Source of the DNA: GCA-2794515 sp034436155 | GTDB taxonomy: Bacteria; Chloroflexota; Anaerolineae; Aggregatilineales; Phototrophicaceae | Length of the DNA stretch: 64,000 nucleotides | Assembly: GCA_034436155.1 (NCBI GenBank) | Contig: DAOTVP010000083.1 | Location: forward strand, 1 to 64,000 | Direction: 5' to 3' | In this document: piece by piece, positions 25,480-33,592 of the stretch | Layout: every line of letters starts with the position of its first letter | Position numbering within the stretch: the first letter of the stretch is position 1 | Notes under the pieces: model-generated | What the model saw: only the letters and a program-made list of their open reading frames with translations | What the model was told of the DNA's origin: nothing | Database searches by the model: none | Position numbers and translations under genes: made by a program

Positions 25480-26079
25480 TTATTTTTCCTCGAATATATC
25501 TGATAACTGAACAGTGCTATTCAATGTTTTCGATGTGAACGATTGTTGCTTATCATACAACCCCTGACGGCGCAAAAATCCGTCTTGGCGGATGTATACT
25601 TCGATGAATTGTTCATCGGGGTCTACAATCCAGTATTCATTCACGCCATGTTGTTCGTATAAATCGAATTTTGTGCCTCTATCTTTGGCGGATGTCTTAG
25701 GAGATAAAATTTCGACCACGAAATCAGGCGCACCATGTAAATAACCATCGTCCATCAACACGCATTGGTCGCTATCGGGATTGACCCAAAAAATATCAGG
25801 TTGGACGATGTTTCCAGATGGCAGATGGATGTCGGTTGGCGCAGAACGCAAGTGACGTGGATTGAAATGGCGCACAAACAAGGCATATAAAACACTAGAA
25901 ATTTCTTGATGATTATCTTTTGGTGCGGGCATATTCCCATCCTGCCCATCATAAACATACAATTCACCATCAATCAATTCCATGTGGATATTGGTCTCTG
26001 GCAACTGCATATATTCTTCGACGGTTATTTTACGCTTGGTGCGTAACACTTCGCGGATGGCTTCTGGTAATTGGCTCAT
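25480..26079 (-). CDS. Uma2 family (DUF820) endonuclease-like protein
   Basis: A 199-residue Uma2 protein with the PD-(D/E)XK restriction-endonuclease fold. It has the opening VEEYMQLPETNIHMELIDGE, then VQPDIFWV and the core PDFVVEILSPKTSAKDRGTK with the Asp, Glu and Lys of the nuclease site, and EYWIVDPDEQFIEVY. The function of Uma2 proteins is mostly unknown; they are abundant in Chloroflexota and Cyanobacteria. The frame opens at 26112, but the ATG at 26079 has GAGGAG 7 bases upstream and aligns with the paralogue at 48009. The two share most of the N-terminal 40 residues. Confidence 0.92.
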   Translation of the reverse strand: MSQLPEAIREVLRTKRKITVEEYMQLPETNIHMELIDGELYVYDGQDGNMPAPKDNHQEISSVLYALFVRHFNPRHLRSAPTDIHLPSGNIVQPDIFWVNPDSDQCVLMDDGYLHGAPDFVVEILSPKTSAKDRGTKFDLYEQHGVNEYWIVDPDEQFIEVYIRQDGFLRRQGLYDKQQSFTSKTLNSTVQLSDIFEEK

Positions 26080-26093
26080 GAATTCACTCCTCT

Positions 26094-26117
26094 GGGGCAT
26101 GAGATAGTTCATGCCCT
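26094..26117. repeat. Short intergenic hairpin GGGCATGA / TCATGCCC
   Basis: An 8-bp perfect stem (26095-26102 and 26109-26116) with a 6-base loop lies between the FG-GAP gene and the Uma2 gene, both on the minus strand. It resembles stem 2 of the paired-hairpin elements, but stem 1 is absent. No T-run follows on the minus strand. Confidence 0.5.
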
Positions 26118-26154
26118 ACATGCCTAATTCAGGCAATTTTTGGTAAAAGTCGTG

Positions 26155-27396
26155 TTAATTTGTTTGCGATACCCACATCCGAACCGCGAAAGTGCTATCT
26201 GCTTTTTGGATGCCTGCGATGAGCGCCAAGCCATTTTCGGTGTTGAGGGCGCTCAAATTGCTGATGAGCGCCCCGTCTAACGGGCTTGTCCAACGGATGG
26301 TGATAGTATCGGTATCGTTAATATTCATCCCGCCGAGCGATGTGCGGTCTTGGGTGGGTAACACCATTTCGGGGATGCCATCGCCATCAAAATCGCCCGC
26401 AATTGCCATATCCAAATTGCGCGAATGGATAACATGCGAGGTATAACCCGTCAGTTCATCCACTTTGACCAACTGGTCATCTCCATTATACCGCCAAAAT
26501 GTCAAAATACCGCCGATGTGTGGCGTGCGAACTTCGGCTAATACAGGCACACCATCCGCCGAAAATGAGCCGAATGCCAATTGATGTCGCCAACGCCCAC
26601 CACGCCCAATCGCTGGGCTACTGGCTAAAAATGAGCCATCCGCCCGATACACACGCAATTGCGCCCCGCCGATGCTATCGCTCACCGTCGTGATGAGGTC
26701 TTGTGCGCCATCCCCATCCACATCCGCCCAAATTGGTGACATACCCTCGAATACCGATTCGCCCGTGAGGGTGATGAGGGTCTGAATTGTGCCTGTTTGC
26801 ATATCCATCACCATCAGTTCCGCCGCTTCGAGCGCATCGCCCATGATGGCATGAACATAGCGTTGGTCTGTTCTATCGCCATAAATCGCCACCATTTGAC
26901 CATCATCACGCAAAACAGGACGCGCATCAGGCAACGCATAACGCCGATGTTTGACAATGAGTTCACCCAATTCATCATTCAATACAACATCCCCTTCTGG
27001 TGTGATGTAGACGGTGTGTGTTTCGGTATAGACAGGATGGGTATAGGGAGATATATCGGCGGGGATAGGCGCGATGGTCGTATCGGATAACACGGCTAAG
27101 GGCATATTCGGGGGATAATTTTCACCCAATTGGGTAATTTCACCATTCAGATTGACCTGATATGTTTTACCATCTTGGGTGATGACAACCCACGCCGTAT
27201 CGGTTGCCACAATCCAAATTGGGGCGCTGGGAAGTGGAATATCTATGATTTGTGTGTTGGGGAATGTCCCCATCCCAGAAATGATGCGGTTGCCTGTGGC
27301 TTGGGGATAGGTGTAATGTGCGCTAGACATGGTGGTCTCTCCGTGAAGGGTGATACTGATAAAGAATAGGCTTAGGGTGAAGATGATAAAACGCAT
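26155..27396 (-). CDS. Secreted FG-GAP/VCBS-repeat protein
   Basis: A 413-residue protein with a signal peptide (MRFIIFTLSLFFISITLHGE). It is beta-rich with integrin-type calcium-loop repeats: WADVDGDGAQDLITTV and AGDFDGDGIPEMVLPTQ, each a D-x-D-G-D-G loop as in FG-GAP/VCBS propellers. Such domains bind calcium and mediate surface contacts. No enzyme motif. Only 36 bases separate it from the divergent membrane protein gene, so both promoters must be very compact or lie inside the coding regions. Confidence 0.85.
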   Translation of the reverse strand: MRFIIFTLSLFFISITLHGETTMSSAHYTYPQATGNRIISGMGTFPNTQIIDIPLPSAPIWIVATDTAWVVITQDGKTYQVNLNGEITQLGENYPPNMPLAVLSDTTIAPIPADISPYTHPVYTETHTVYITPEGDVVLNDELGELIVKHRRYALPDARPVLRDDGQMVAIYGDRTDQRYVHAIMGDALEAAELMVMDMQTGTIQTLITLTGESVFEGMSPIWADVDGDGAQDLITTVSDSIGGAQLRVYRADGSFLASSPAIGRGGRWRHQLAFGSFSADGVPVLAEVRTPHIGGILTFWRYNGDDQLVKVDELTGYTSHVIHSRNLDMAIAGDFDGDGIPEMVLPTQDRTSLGGMNINDTDTITIRWTSPLDGALISNLSALNTENGLALIAGIQKADSTFAVRMWVSQTN

Positions 27397-27432
27397 AAAT
27401 CTCTCTTTTCTAGTGATGTTTCTATCTATACA

Positions 27433-29361
27433 ATGATGACCATGCGAATACTCATCTTACTGATTACAATCATCTTTTTAGGCGCGTTGGCATGGGATGT
27501 TTACCCTGGATTACGCGGTGGTGGCGGTTGGCAATGGACATACGAACTCCCTCAAACATGGGATGGGGTTTGGATATTAGCCGTTGTGTTGGCTGTTTAT
27601 ATCCTCAGCGTAGGCGTGTTTCGGCGCATCAAAGCGGGGGCAATCCCGACCATCGTCTGGACAATCATCGTGACAACGATTTTAGGCATCGCAACAGTCG
27701 GCGTGCGCGGTGATGCGGGATTTTTGCTATTTACGCGCACTGTATCCCCTGTGCAAACGGGCGCAAGCACCATCGCCGTCGATTTTATGGCGCGGGCGGG
27801 TTCGCCCTATATCTTGCAAAATTGGACAACCGTCATGCGCGAGGCGTTGCCCGCCAACATCATCCACTTCACCACCAGCCCGCCCGGTCAGGCATTGATT
27901 CATGTTGCGGTGGCGGGTTTAACCCAATCATTCACCGATTTAAGCATGATGTTGCGCCCCTATCAATGTAGCAATCACACCATCATGCGCTATACGGCGG
28001 GTGAAATCAACGCCGTTGGGATTATCGGCATGTTGATGCCCCTCTGGATGGCGTTGGGTGCGATCCCGTTTTTTGATGTGGCAAAATTGTTATTCGAGGA
28101 TAAAAAAATTGCCATCCGCTTGCTCCAGTGGTATCCTCTGATACCGACCATGCTCTTGTTTTTGCCCACATGGAATAGCCTCTATCCGCCGTTATGTGTA
28201 TTGGCATTTTGGGGATTGTTACACGCCCTCAAAGCCGATGGCTGGCGCTCGGCGCTATGGGGCATATTGGCGGGGTTGGTGATGTCATTCACGACATTTC
28301 TCAATTTTGCTGTGTTGCCGATGATATTATTTTTTGGCTGGTTCACACTGGGTTATGCGCTCATTATCACGGGCAAATTTTGGCGGGCGGTGAGCATCGG
28401 CGCGTGGTTTGGGGTTGGATTATCGGTTATTTGGCTGATCTTCTGGCGCGTATCGGGGTTAACCCCGTTGGATATTTTCGCGGTGACGTTGGATGCCCAT
28501 AAAGACCTCGTACAACGCGATTATTTTCAGTGGTTGATATTGCACCCGTATGACACGCTCATTTTTATCGGGTTGCCGATTGTTGGGTTATCTTTTTGGG
28601 CGATTTTTAGGCTCATGCGTCAAAATCGTGCCACATGGACTGCCCACCATGTCCTGATAGCCAGTTTAGTCATCACGTTTATCATGGTCAACCTGAGCGG
28701 GATTGTTCAGGGCGAAAATGCCCGCATCCTCAGTTTTTATGCCCCATTTTTTATATTGGCGGGTGGCCGGATGTTTATCAACCAAACGCGCACATGGGAT
28801 TTACCCCTCATCGGGGCGCAATCGCTGACCGTCCTCATCATGGCGAGTGTGTTATCGGTCGTGCCACTCGATTTGAATCCACAACCCACCGCACCCCGCA
28901 CCGATTTTTACACCATGACAGGAGTAGAATGGTTGCCTATCAACGCCCAATTCAGTAGTGAGAGGTATCGGGGCAATTTTACGCTGGTGGGGCATCGGTT
29001 CATCCCAGACCCATCGCAAAATAACATCACCATCGAATTTGAATGGCGCGGTGGCGAGCAAATAGAACGCCCCTATCAATTTGAAATTATCGCCAATGCC
29101 CAAAATGATGCCGATGGCGAAATCATCAGTCAACCGTTCAGATGGTATGCTCAATTTGAAAATTATCTGCCTACGTGTTGGAAAAACGGCGAGACGGTGT
29201 TGGATATTAACGTGATTCCGTTGCCACAAGTGACTGAGGGCGTGGTTTGGCGGTTAGAATTGCGGGCGATAGATGAGCGTACAGGCGATGTGATGCGGGT
29301 GTTGGATGAGAATGGGCAAGTGAGCGATCGAGTGGTGCTTGCGCCTGTGCCGTATCCATGA
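27433..29361 (+). CDS. Large polytopic membrane protein, possibly GT-C-like
   Basis: A 642-residue protein with about 11-12 transmembrane helices (residues 5-480), then a soluble beta-rich tail (about 490-640). The large first outer loop contains ANIIHFTTSPPGQALIH. This resembles the H-x-P-P-G loop of GT-C type glycosyltransferase-like proteins from related bacteria, but no catalytic Asp pair can be assigned. I therefore give no function beyond membrane protein. Starts at 27433, 27436 or 27442 are all possible, with no clear ribosome site. It ends 1 base before the convergent PIN gene. Confidence 0.75.
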   Translation: MMTMRILILLITIIFLGALAWDVYPGLRGGGGWQWTYELPQTWDGVWILAVVLAVYILSVGVFRRIKAGAIPTIVWTIIVTTILGIATVGVRGDAGFLLFTRTVSPVQTGASTIAVDFMARAGSPYILQNWTTVMREALPANIIHFTTSPPGQALIHVAVAGLTQSFTDLSMMLRPYQCSNHTIMRYTAGEINAVGIIGMLMPLWMALGAIPFFDVAKLLFEDKKIAIRLLQWYPLIPTMLLFLPTWNSLYPPLCVLAFWGLLHALKADGWRSALWGILAGLVMSFTTFLNFAVLPMILFFGWFTLGYALIITGKFWRAVSIGAWFGVGLSVIWLIFWRVSGLTPLDIFAVTLDAHKDLVQRDYFQWLILHPYDTLIFIGLPIVGLSFWAIFRLMRQNRATWTAHHVLIASLVITFIMVNLSGIVQGENARILSFYAPFFILAGGRMFINQTRTWDLPLIGAQSLTVLIMASVLSVVPLDLNPQPTAPRTDFYTMTGVEWLPINAQFSSERYRGNFTLVGHRFIPDPSQNNITIEFEWRGGEQIERPYQFEIIANAQNDADGEIISQPFRWYAQFENYLPTCWKNGETVLDINVIPLPQVTEGVVWRLELRAIDERTGDVMRVLDENGQVSDRVVLAPVPYP

Positions 29362-29362
29362 G

Positions 29363-29818
29363 TTATTTTGGGGGCAGGTCATCTGGTAACAATGTAAAAT
29401 GGCTCACATGCTTCGGGCGAAATCTGCGAAAATCTCGGATGTCAAATGTGCAGATATGAGTGATGTTGAGGCGTTCTGCCATTGCAACGATACAACAATC
29501 TACAAAATCTAATTTATTGTCTAAATACTGCTCCATCACTGCGGACGCACGTAAAATATCCTTTTCTTGTACAGGTAATAATTTGACTCCTGAAGTTGAT
29601 AAATCTGATGATAACCCTTTTAAGAATGAGATAACCGCTTTTTGTCCAAGACCGCTATCGCGTTGCATCAGTTGTGTAACTTCGGTCAATACCACATCGG
29701 GGATAAAAATTTGAATATTTTTCAGTAAGGCTATCTGTAATGCCGTTATATGATTTTTATCTTTAGGGCTATTAAGCGCAAATATGAAGCTACTATCCAA
29801 AAGAATTTTAATCGTCAT
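29363..29818 (-). CDS. PIN domain toxin (VapC-like)
   Basis: A 151-residue PIN-fold nuclease. It has the first acidic site in ILLDSSFIFALN, a Glu in VVLTEVTQL, an Asp in LDFVDCCIVAMAERL and the last in THICTFDIRDF. PIN toxins of TA pairs cleave tRNA or rRNA in a metal-dependent way. It overlaps the upstream antitoxin-like gene by 11 bases (29808-29818), the normal TA arrangement. It is clearly paralogous to the PIN gene at 40555 (shared DSSFxFALN and RLNITHICTFD). Confidence 0.9.
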   Translation of the reverse strand: MTIKILLDSSFIFALNSPKDKNHITALQIALLKNIQIFIPDVVLTEVTQLMQRDSGLGQKAVISFLKGLSSDLSTSGVKLLPVQEKDILRASAVMEQYLDNKLDFVDCCIVAMAERLNITHICTFDIRDFRRFRPKHVSHFTLLPDDLPPK

Positions 29819-30095
29819 CTGATTCCATCATTTGGTAGAGAATTTCGTCAAAATTTTCGGCGATGTCATCACGACTGGCGACTAATCCTAATTTTTCGGC
29901 TGACCGTGCCATTCTAAGAATGGGATTATTGGGGTCAACATCGTCTAAATCACCATCTATCCATTCAAGTTTCTCATGTGTGGGTACTTTTTGAGCGTCT
30001 CTAGGTGGTTTTTGCCTTCGTCTGGGTAAAATTCTTCTTTGCCTTTGATTCATTTTGGGCATTTCTTGGGTTGAAGTTGTTTTTTTATCGGACAT
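29808..30095 (-). CDS. Antitoxin of the PIN toxin at 29363
   Basis: A 95-residue protein. The N-terminal half is strongly basic (MNQRQRRILPRRRQKPPRDA). The C-terminal half is acidic and ends NPILRMARSAEKLGLVASRD, then DIAENFDEILYQMM. That C-terminal block is shared with the antitoxin at 40308, while the N-terminal halves are unrelated. The natural reading is a swapped DNA-binding half on a common toxin-neutralising half. GGAG lies 6 bases before the ATG. The basic half does not match a ribbon-helix-helix or AbrB pattern I can recognise. Confidence 0.8.
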   Translation of the reverse strand: MSDKKTTSTQEMPKMNQRQRRILPRRRQKPPRDAQKVPTHEKLEWIDGDLDDVDPNNPILRMARSAEKLGLVASRDDIAENFDEILYQMMESDDD

Positions 30096-30121
30096 ATCTC
30101 ACTCCTTTTATACGCTTATGA

Positions 30122-30160
30122 TACACCAAAACAGGCGGATAAGTCATCTATCCGCCTGTT
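30122..30160 (-). terminator. Terminator-like hairpin after the NPYG-repeat membrane protein
   Basis: A 12-bp perfect stem AACAGGCGGATA / TATCCGCCTGTT (30130-30141 and 30149-30160) with a 7-base loop. On the minus strand it is followed by a short run TTTTGG. It lies 10 bases after the stop of the gene at 30171. Confidence 0.65.
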
Positions 30161-30170
30161 GGTATGTTAT

Positions 30171-31163
30171 CTAAAATTCATCGTCATCATCGCGTTTTTT
30201 GCCCCAGTTGATTGGATTTTGGGATGGTTGATTGGGCGCATACGGATTCGGTGCGCCATACGGATTTTGCGGTGGCTGATTGCCCCCATACGGATTTTGT
30301 ACGGGGGGGTGTTGATAGGGCGGTGTTTGTGTAGGCGGATATTGCGGTGGTGGTGCGCCATACGGGTTTTGTTGCGGTGGATATTGCCCATAGGGCGGAT
30401 ATTGTGGTTGCCCATATTGGGGCGGATATTGCGGTGTTGGCGTGCCATACGGGTTTTGGGGAGGCATTCCGTAGGCGGGTTGTCCCGTCATGATAACTTG
30501 CGCTTTTGGACGGGTGAACATGCCGATGATGGTGAATAAAATTGTTATCACTGCGCCAAAAATGCTCGCTCCGAGCATCAAAATCATGCCCAAACCAGGA
30601 TAGATTTGGTTAATAATCTCCCGCACCGCTTCTAAACGGAAGCTACTCGGACGCGCAATTACATCGCTAATATCGTATAAACCCGTTGCGAAGGCATAGA
30701 ACGCGATAATCACCGCTAATGGCAACAGGATATAAAAAATCGGCACGGTGATAATCCGAACAATGCCACTGAAAAAACCAATCCGTTGCCCGCCTCTGAA
30801 AATCGCTTTGATAACGGCGCTGAATGCCCCTAAAAAATATAACAGTGCAATCATGATGAAGGTGTATAAACTCAAATAAGGCGCGATTTGCTCTATAGTA
30901 CGTGTATCTCTTGCGATTTCGCTTATATGTGATATGCCCAATAGTCTGCTGGCTTCTTCAATAATTCGACTGGCGCTGTATTCAGATGCGGTCGAATTGA
31001 ATCCATTGCGACGTGGTTGGTCTGGATTAAACAGTGGCAAGGCGAAAAAGCCGATGAGGATAGCCACACCGACAATGACATAAATAATCGCCGTGATAAA
31101 ATCACGCACACCGAATTGGCGTTGCGGTTGCATCTGTATTTGCATGGGTTGCGGTGAATACAT
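30171..31163 (-). CDS. Four-helix membrane protein with Pro/Tyr-rich NPYG repeat tail
   Basis: A 330-residue protein. Four hydrophobic segments (VRDFITAIIYVIVGVAILIG; YTFIMIALLYFLGAFSAVI; VPIFYILLPLAVIIAFYAF; GMILMLGASIFGAVITIL) are followed by about 105 low-complexity residues rich in Pro, Tyr, Gln and Gly. That tail contains repeated NPYGAP and QYPPQYGQ units and ends in an acidic DDDDEF. The tail is probably disordered and cytoplasmic, like the Pro-rich tails of some envelope proteins that recruit partners or self-associate. Function unknown. The ATG at 31163 has AAGGAG 8 bases upstream and is preferred over the TTG at 31169. Confidence 0.8.
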   Translation of the reverse strand: MYSPQPMQIQMQPQRQFGVRDFITAIIYVIVGVAILIGFFALPLFNPDQPRRNGFNSTASEYSASRIIEEASRLLGISHISEIARDTRTIEQIAPYLSLYTFIMIALLYFLGAFSAVIKAIFRGGQRIGFFSGIVRIITVPIFYILLPLAVIIAFYAFATGLYDISDVIARPSSFRLEAVREIINQIYPGLGMILMLGASIFGAVITILFTIIGMFTRPKAQVIMTGQPAYGMPPQNPYGTPTPQYPPQYGQPQYPPYGQYPPQQNPYGAPPPQYPPTQTPPYQHPPVQNPYGGNQPPQNPYGAPNPYAPNQPSQNPINWGKKRDDDDEF

Positions 31164-31239
31164 GCCCAAATCTCCTTATGATTGGTGAAGTTACCTTCAT
31201 ATTGTAGCCACAAACCGTATTTGCCACCACCAAAAGCCC

Positions 31240-32154
31240 TTAATCGCCCGTTTGTTTTTTGATGGAATGCCCACCAAATTGATTCCGCATCACCGAGAGC
31301 AATTTATCGGCATACGGCGCATCCTCGCGGGAACGGATACGCCGTTGTAAGGCGAGCGTGATAATCGGCGCAGACACATTCAGGTCTATCGCCTCGAACA
31401 CCGTCCAGCGCCCCTCACCGCTATCGGGGACATAAGCGACGATTTCGTCTAACGTTTGGTCATCCGCCAGCGCATCAGCGATTAAATCGAGCAACCACGA
31501 GCGCACCACACTGCCATGTTGCCAAATATGGGCGATTTGGCTCATATCCAAGCCAAAATCGGTCTTGGCGTGTAGAATGGCAAACCCCTCGGCGAAGGCT
31601 TGCATCATGCCATATTCGATGCCGTTGTGAATCATCTTGACAAAATGCCCACTGCCAATTGCGCCAACGCGCCCCCAACCTAAATCGGGCGCGGGCGCGA
31701 GCGTCTCGAAAATCGGTTGTAACGATGCGATAACCGCCTCATCTCCGCCAATCATCAGGCTATAGCCGTTGTCTAAACCCCACACCCCGCCACTCGTCCC
31801 GACATCCACCAAATGGATATGCTTTTCGGCTAACATCGCGCCACGGCGCATCGTATCTTTATAATTGGAGTTTCCGCCGTCTATGATTACATCACCCGCA
31901 TCTAATACTGTCCCCAATTGGGTGACGATATTTTCGGTGGGGTCGCCTGCGGGGATCATCACCCAAACCGCTCGTGGAGCAGATAAATGGGCTATCATAT
32001 CGGCTAAATTAGGTGCGCCGATAGCGCCCAGCGCCACCGCCGATTCGATTGCCTGTGGATTCACATCCGTCACCACCACCTCATGCCCACCGCGAAGCAA
32101 GCGTTGGGTCATGTTTGCGCCCATTTTGCCAAGTCCTACCATGCCGATACGCAT
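31240..32154 (-). CDS. gnd: 6-phosphogluconate dehydrogenase (decarboxylating), short YqeC type
   Basis: Oxidises and decarboxylates 6-phosphogluconate to ribulose 5-phosphate. At 304 residues it belongs to the short GntZ/YqeC form rather than the 470-residue Gnd. It has the Rossmann motif GLGKMGANMTQRLL, GGNSNYKDT and the active-site region GSGHFVKMIHNGIEYGMMQA with the catalytic Lys and Asn. The residue after the second strand is Asp (VVTDVN), not the Arg of NADP enzymes, so NAD is the likely cofactor. It starts 11 bases after the beta-glucosidase stop and lies opposite an FGGY kinase gene; together they could carry gluconate into the pentose phosphate pathway. Confidence 0.92.
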   Translation of the reverse strand: MRIGMVGLGKMGANMTQRLLRGGHEVVVTDVNPQAIESAVALGAIGAPNLADMIAHLSAPRAVWVMIPAGDPTENIVTQLGTVLDAGDVIIDGGNSNYKDTMRRGAMLAEKHIHLVDVGTSGGVWGLDNGYSLMIGGDEAVIASLQPIFETLAPAPDLGWGRVGAIGSGHFVKMIHNGIEYGMMQAFAEGFAILHAKTDFGLDMSQIAHIWQHGSVVRSWLLDLIADALADDQTLDEIVAYVPDSGEGRWTVFEAIDLNVSAPIITLALQRRIRSREDAPYADKLLSVMRNQFGGHSIKKQTGD

Positions 32155-32165
32155 CTCATCCTATC

Positions 32166-33509
32166 CTATTCTGCATCTAAAATGTTGCCGTGCGTGGCGA
32201 TGACATTTTTATACCAATACGCTGAATCTTTTAAGGTGCGGATTTGTGTGTTGTAATCCACATGAATTAGCCCGAAGCGTTTGCGATAGCCATGCGCCCA
32301 TTCGTAATTATCTAAAATTGACCAATAAAAATATCCGTTGATAGGGATGTTATCGGCGCTGGCACGCTTCAATTCACGCAGATAGCGCGTCATAAAATCA
32401 ATGCGGTTGGCATCGTGTACGCCACCATCCACCGCCACCCAATCCATCGAAGCCAAGCCGTTTTCGGTGATGACAATCGGCAAGCCATAACGGTCATACG
32501 TATATTTACAACCCCAGTATAGGCTTTCGGGGTGCATGAGCCAATCCATCATCGTGTAGGCATGACCTTGTTGGGCGGGTTTACGACCATGTGCATCGGC
32601 ATATTCGCCAAAATAAATATTCAAGCCCAGATAATCCAACGGTTGATGAATTTGCGCCATATCACCCGTGTGCATCGGGATAAAATCGCCCCATTTTTGC
32701 AACACAGCATCGGGATATGCGCCGAGGAGCATTGGGTCGAGCCATAACCCCGCGTTGCGTTTTTGGTCATAGTCTAAACTCCAAAAAACATCGTGCGCTT
32801 TTTGGATGGTGGCGGGGTCGGTATCCGTTGGCACGACAGGGTAGATATTCATCGCTAAACTGACCGATGTCGGTTGCGGACTATTGGCGCGAATGGCTTG
32901 CACACTTTTGCCATGCGCCAACAAACTATGATGGATGACGCGCATCATGCCCGCATCGCCGAGCCTGTCGCCAGGGGCGAGCCGTCCCTGTTCGTGTCCG
33001 CCGAGCGCAAAAGCAGGCGGTTCATTGAGGGTTATCCAATCTTTTACGCGGTCGCCGAGCGTTTTCACCATCAACGCGGTATAGTCCGCAAACCAATCGG
33101 CGCTATCTCGATTCAGCCATCCGCCTTTGGTATATAGCGCATACGGAAAATCCCAATGAAACAGGGTGATATGTGGCGTGATGTTCGCCTCTAAGAGGGT
33201 ATCAATTAGGCGGTTATAAAAATCCAGCCCTGCGGGATTGATTTTGCCGATGCCCTCTGGCAAGACCCGCGCCCACGATACCGATAGGCGGTAGGCTTGT
33301 AAGCCGATTTGCTTCATCAGCGCAATATCTTCTGGCACGCGGTGATAATGGTCACAGGCGATATCGCCCGTTTCATCGCCCCAAATTTTATTCGGCGTAT
33401 GGCTAAACACATCCCAAACCGATAACCCCTTGCCATCTTCAAACGCCGCCCCTTCAATCTGATAACTCGCCGCCGCCGCGCCCCAAATAAAACCTGCTGG
33501 AAAAGTCAT
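32166..33509 (-). CDS. GH1 family beta-glucosidase
   Basis: A 447-residue cytoplasmic glycoside hydrolase family 1 enzyme that cleaves terminal beta-glucosides or galactosides with retention. The general acid/base Glu is in DWITLNEPPAFA and the nucleophile Glu in PIVITENGLAS. The N-terminal FPAGFIWGAAAASYQIEGA signature and the C-terminal WSILDNYEWAHGYRKRFGL segment are complete, and length matches the family. GGAGG lies 6 bases before the ATG. It is first in an operon with the 6-phosphogluconate dehydrogenase and is divergent from the FGGY kinase gene. Confidence 0.95.
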   Translation of the reverse strand: MTFPAGFIWGAAAASYQIEGAAFEDGKGLSVWDVFSHTPNKIWGDETGDIACDHYHRVPEDIALMKQIGLQAYRLSVSWARVLPEGIGKINPAGLDFYNRLIDTLLEANITPHITLFHWDFPYALYTKGGWLNRDSADWFADYTALMVKTLGDRVKDWITLNEPPAFALGGHEQGRLAPGDRLGDAGMMRVIHHSLLAHGKSVQAIRANSPQPTSVSLAMNIYPVVPTDTDPATIQKAHDVFWSLDYDQKRNAGLWLDPMLLGAYPDAVLQKWGDFIPMHTGDMAQIHQPLDYLGLNIYFGEYADAHGRKPAQQGHAYTMMDWLMHPESLYWGCKYTYDRYGLPIVITENGLASMDWVAVDGGVHDANRIDFMTRYLRELKRASADNIPINGYFYWSILDNYEWAHGYRKRFGLIHVDYNTQIRTLKDSAYWYKNVIATHGNILDAE

Positions 33510-33512
33510 ATT

Positions 33513-33541
33513 TTGCCTCCTCGTGTGCTGTGTATTATAAT
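33513..33541 (+). promoter_or_regulatory. Promoter for the FGGY kinase operon
   Basis: TTGCCT (33513-33518) and a perfect TATAAT (33536-33541) with a 17-base spacer, about 50 bases before the kinase start. It overlaps the ribosome site region of the divergent GH1 gene, so the two transcripts are tightly linked. Confidence 0.55.
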
Positions 33542-33592
33542 GACCGCTACTTTTGCCTTATACTGTCACCCAAATTCATTCAGAGGGATAAC

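Noticed and set aside
30200..30480. Regular direct repeats that at first look like a CRISPR or satellite array
   Set aside because: They encode the NPYG/QYPP tail of the membrane protein at 30171; units are short, in frame and have no spacers.
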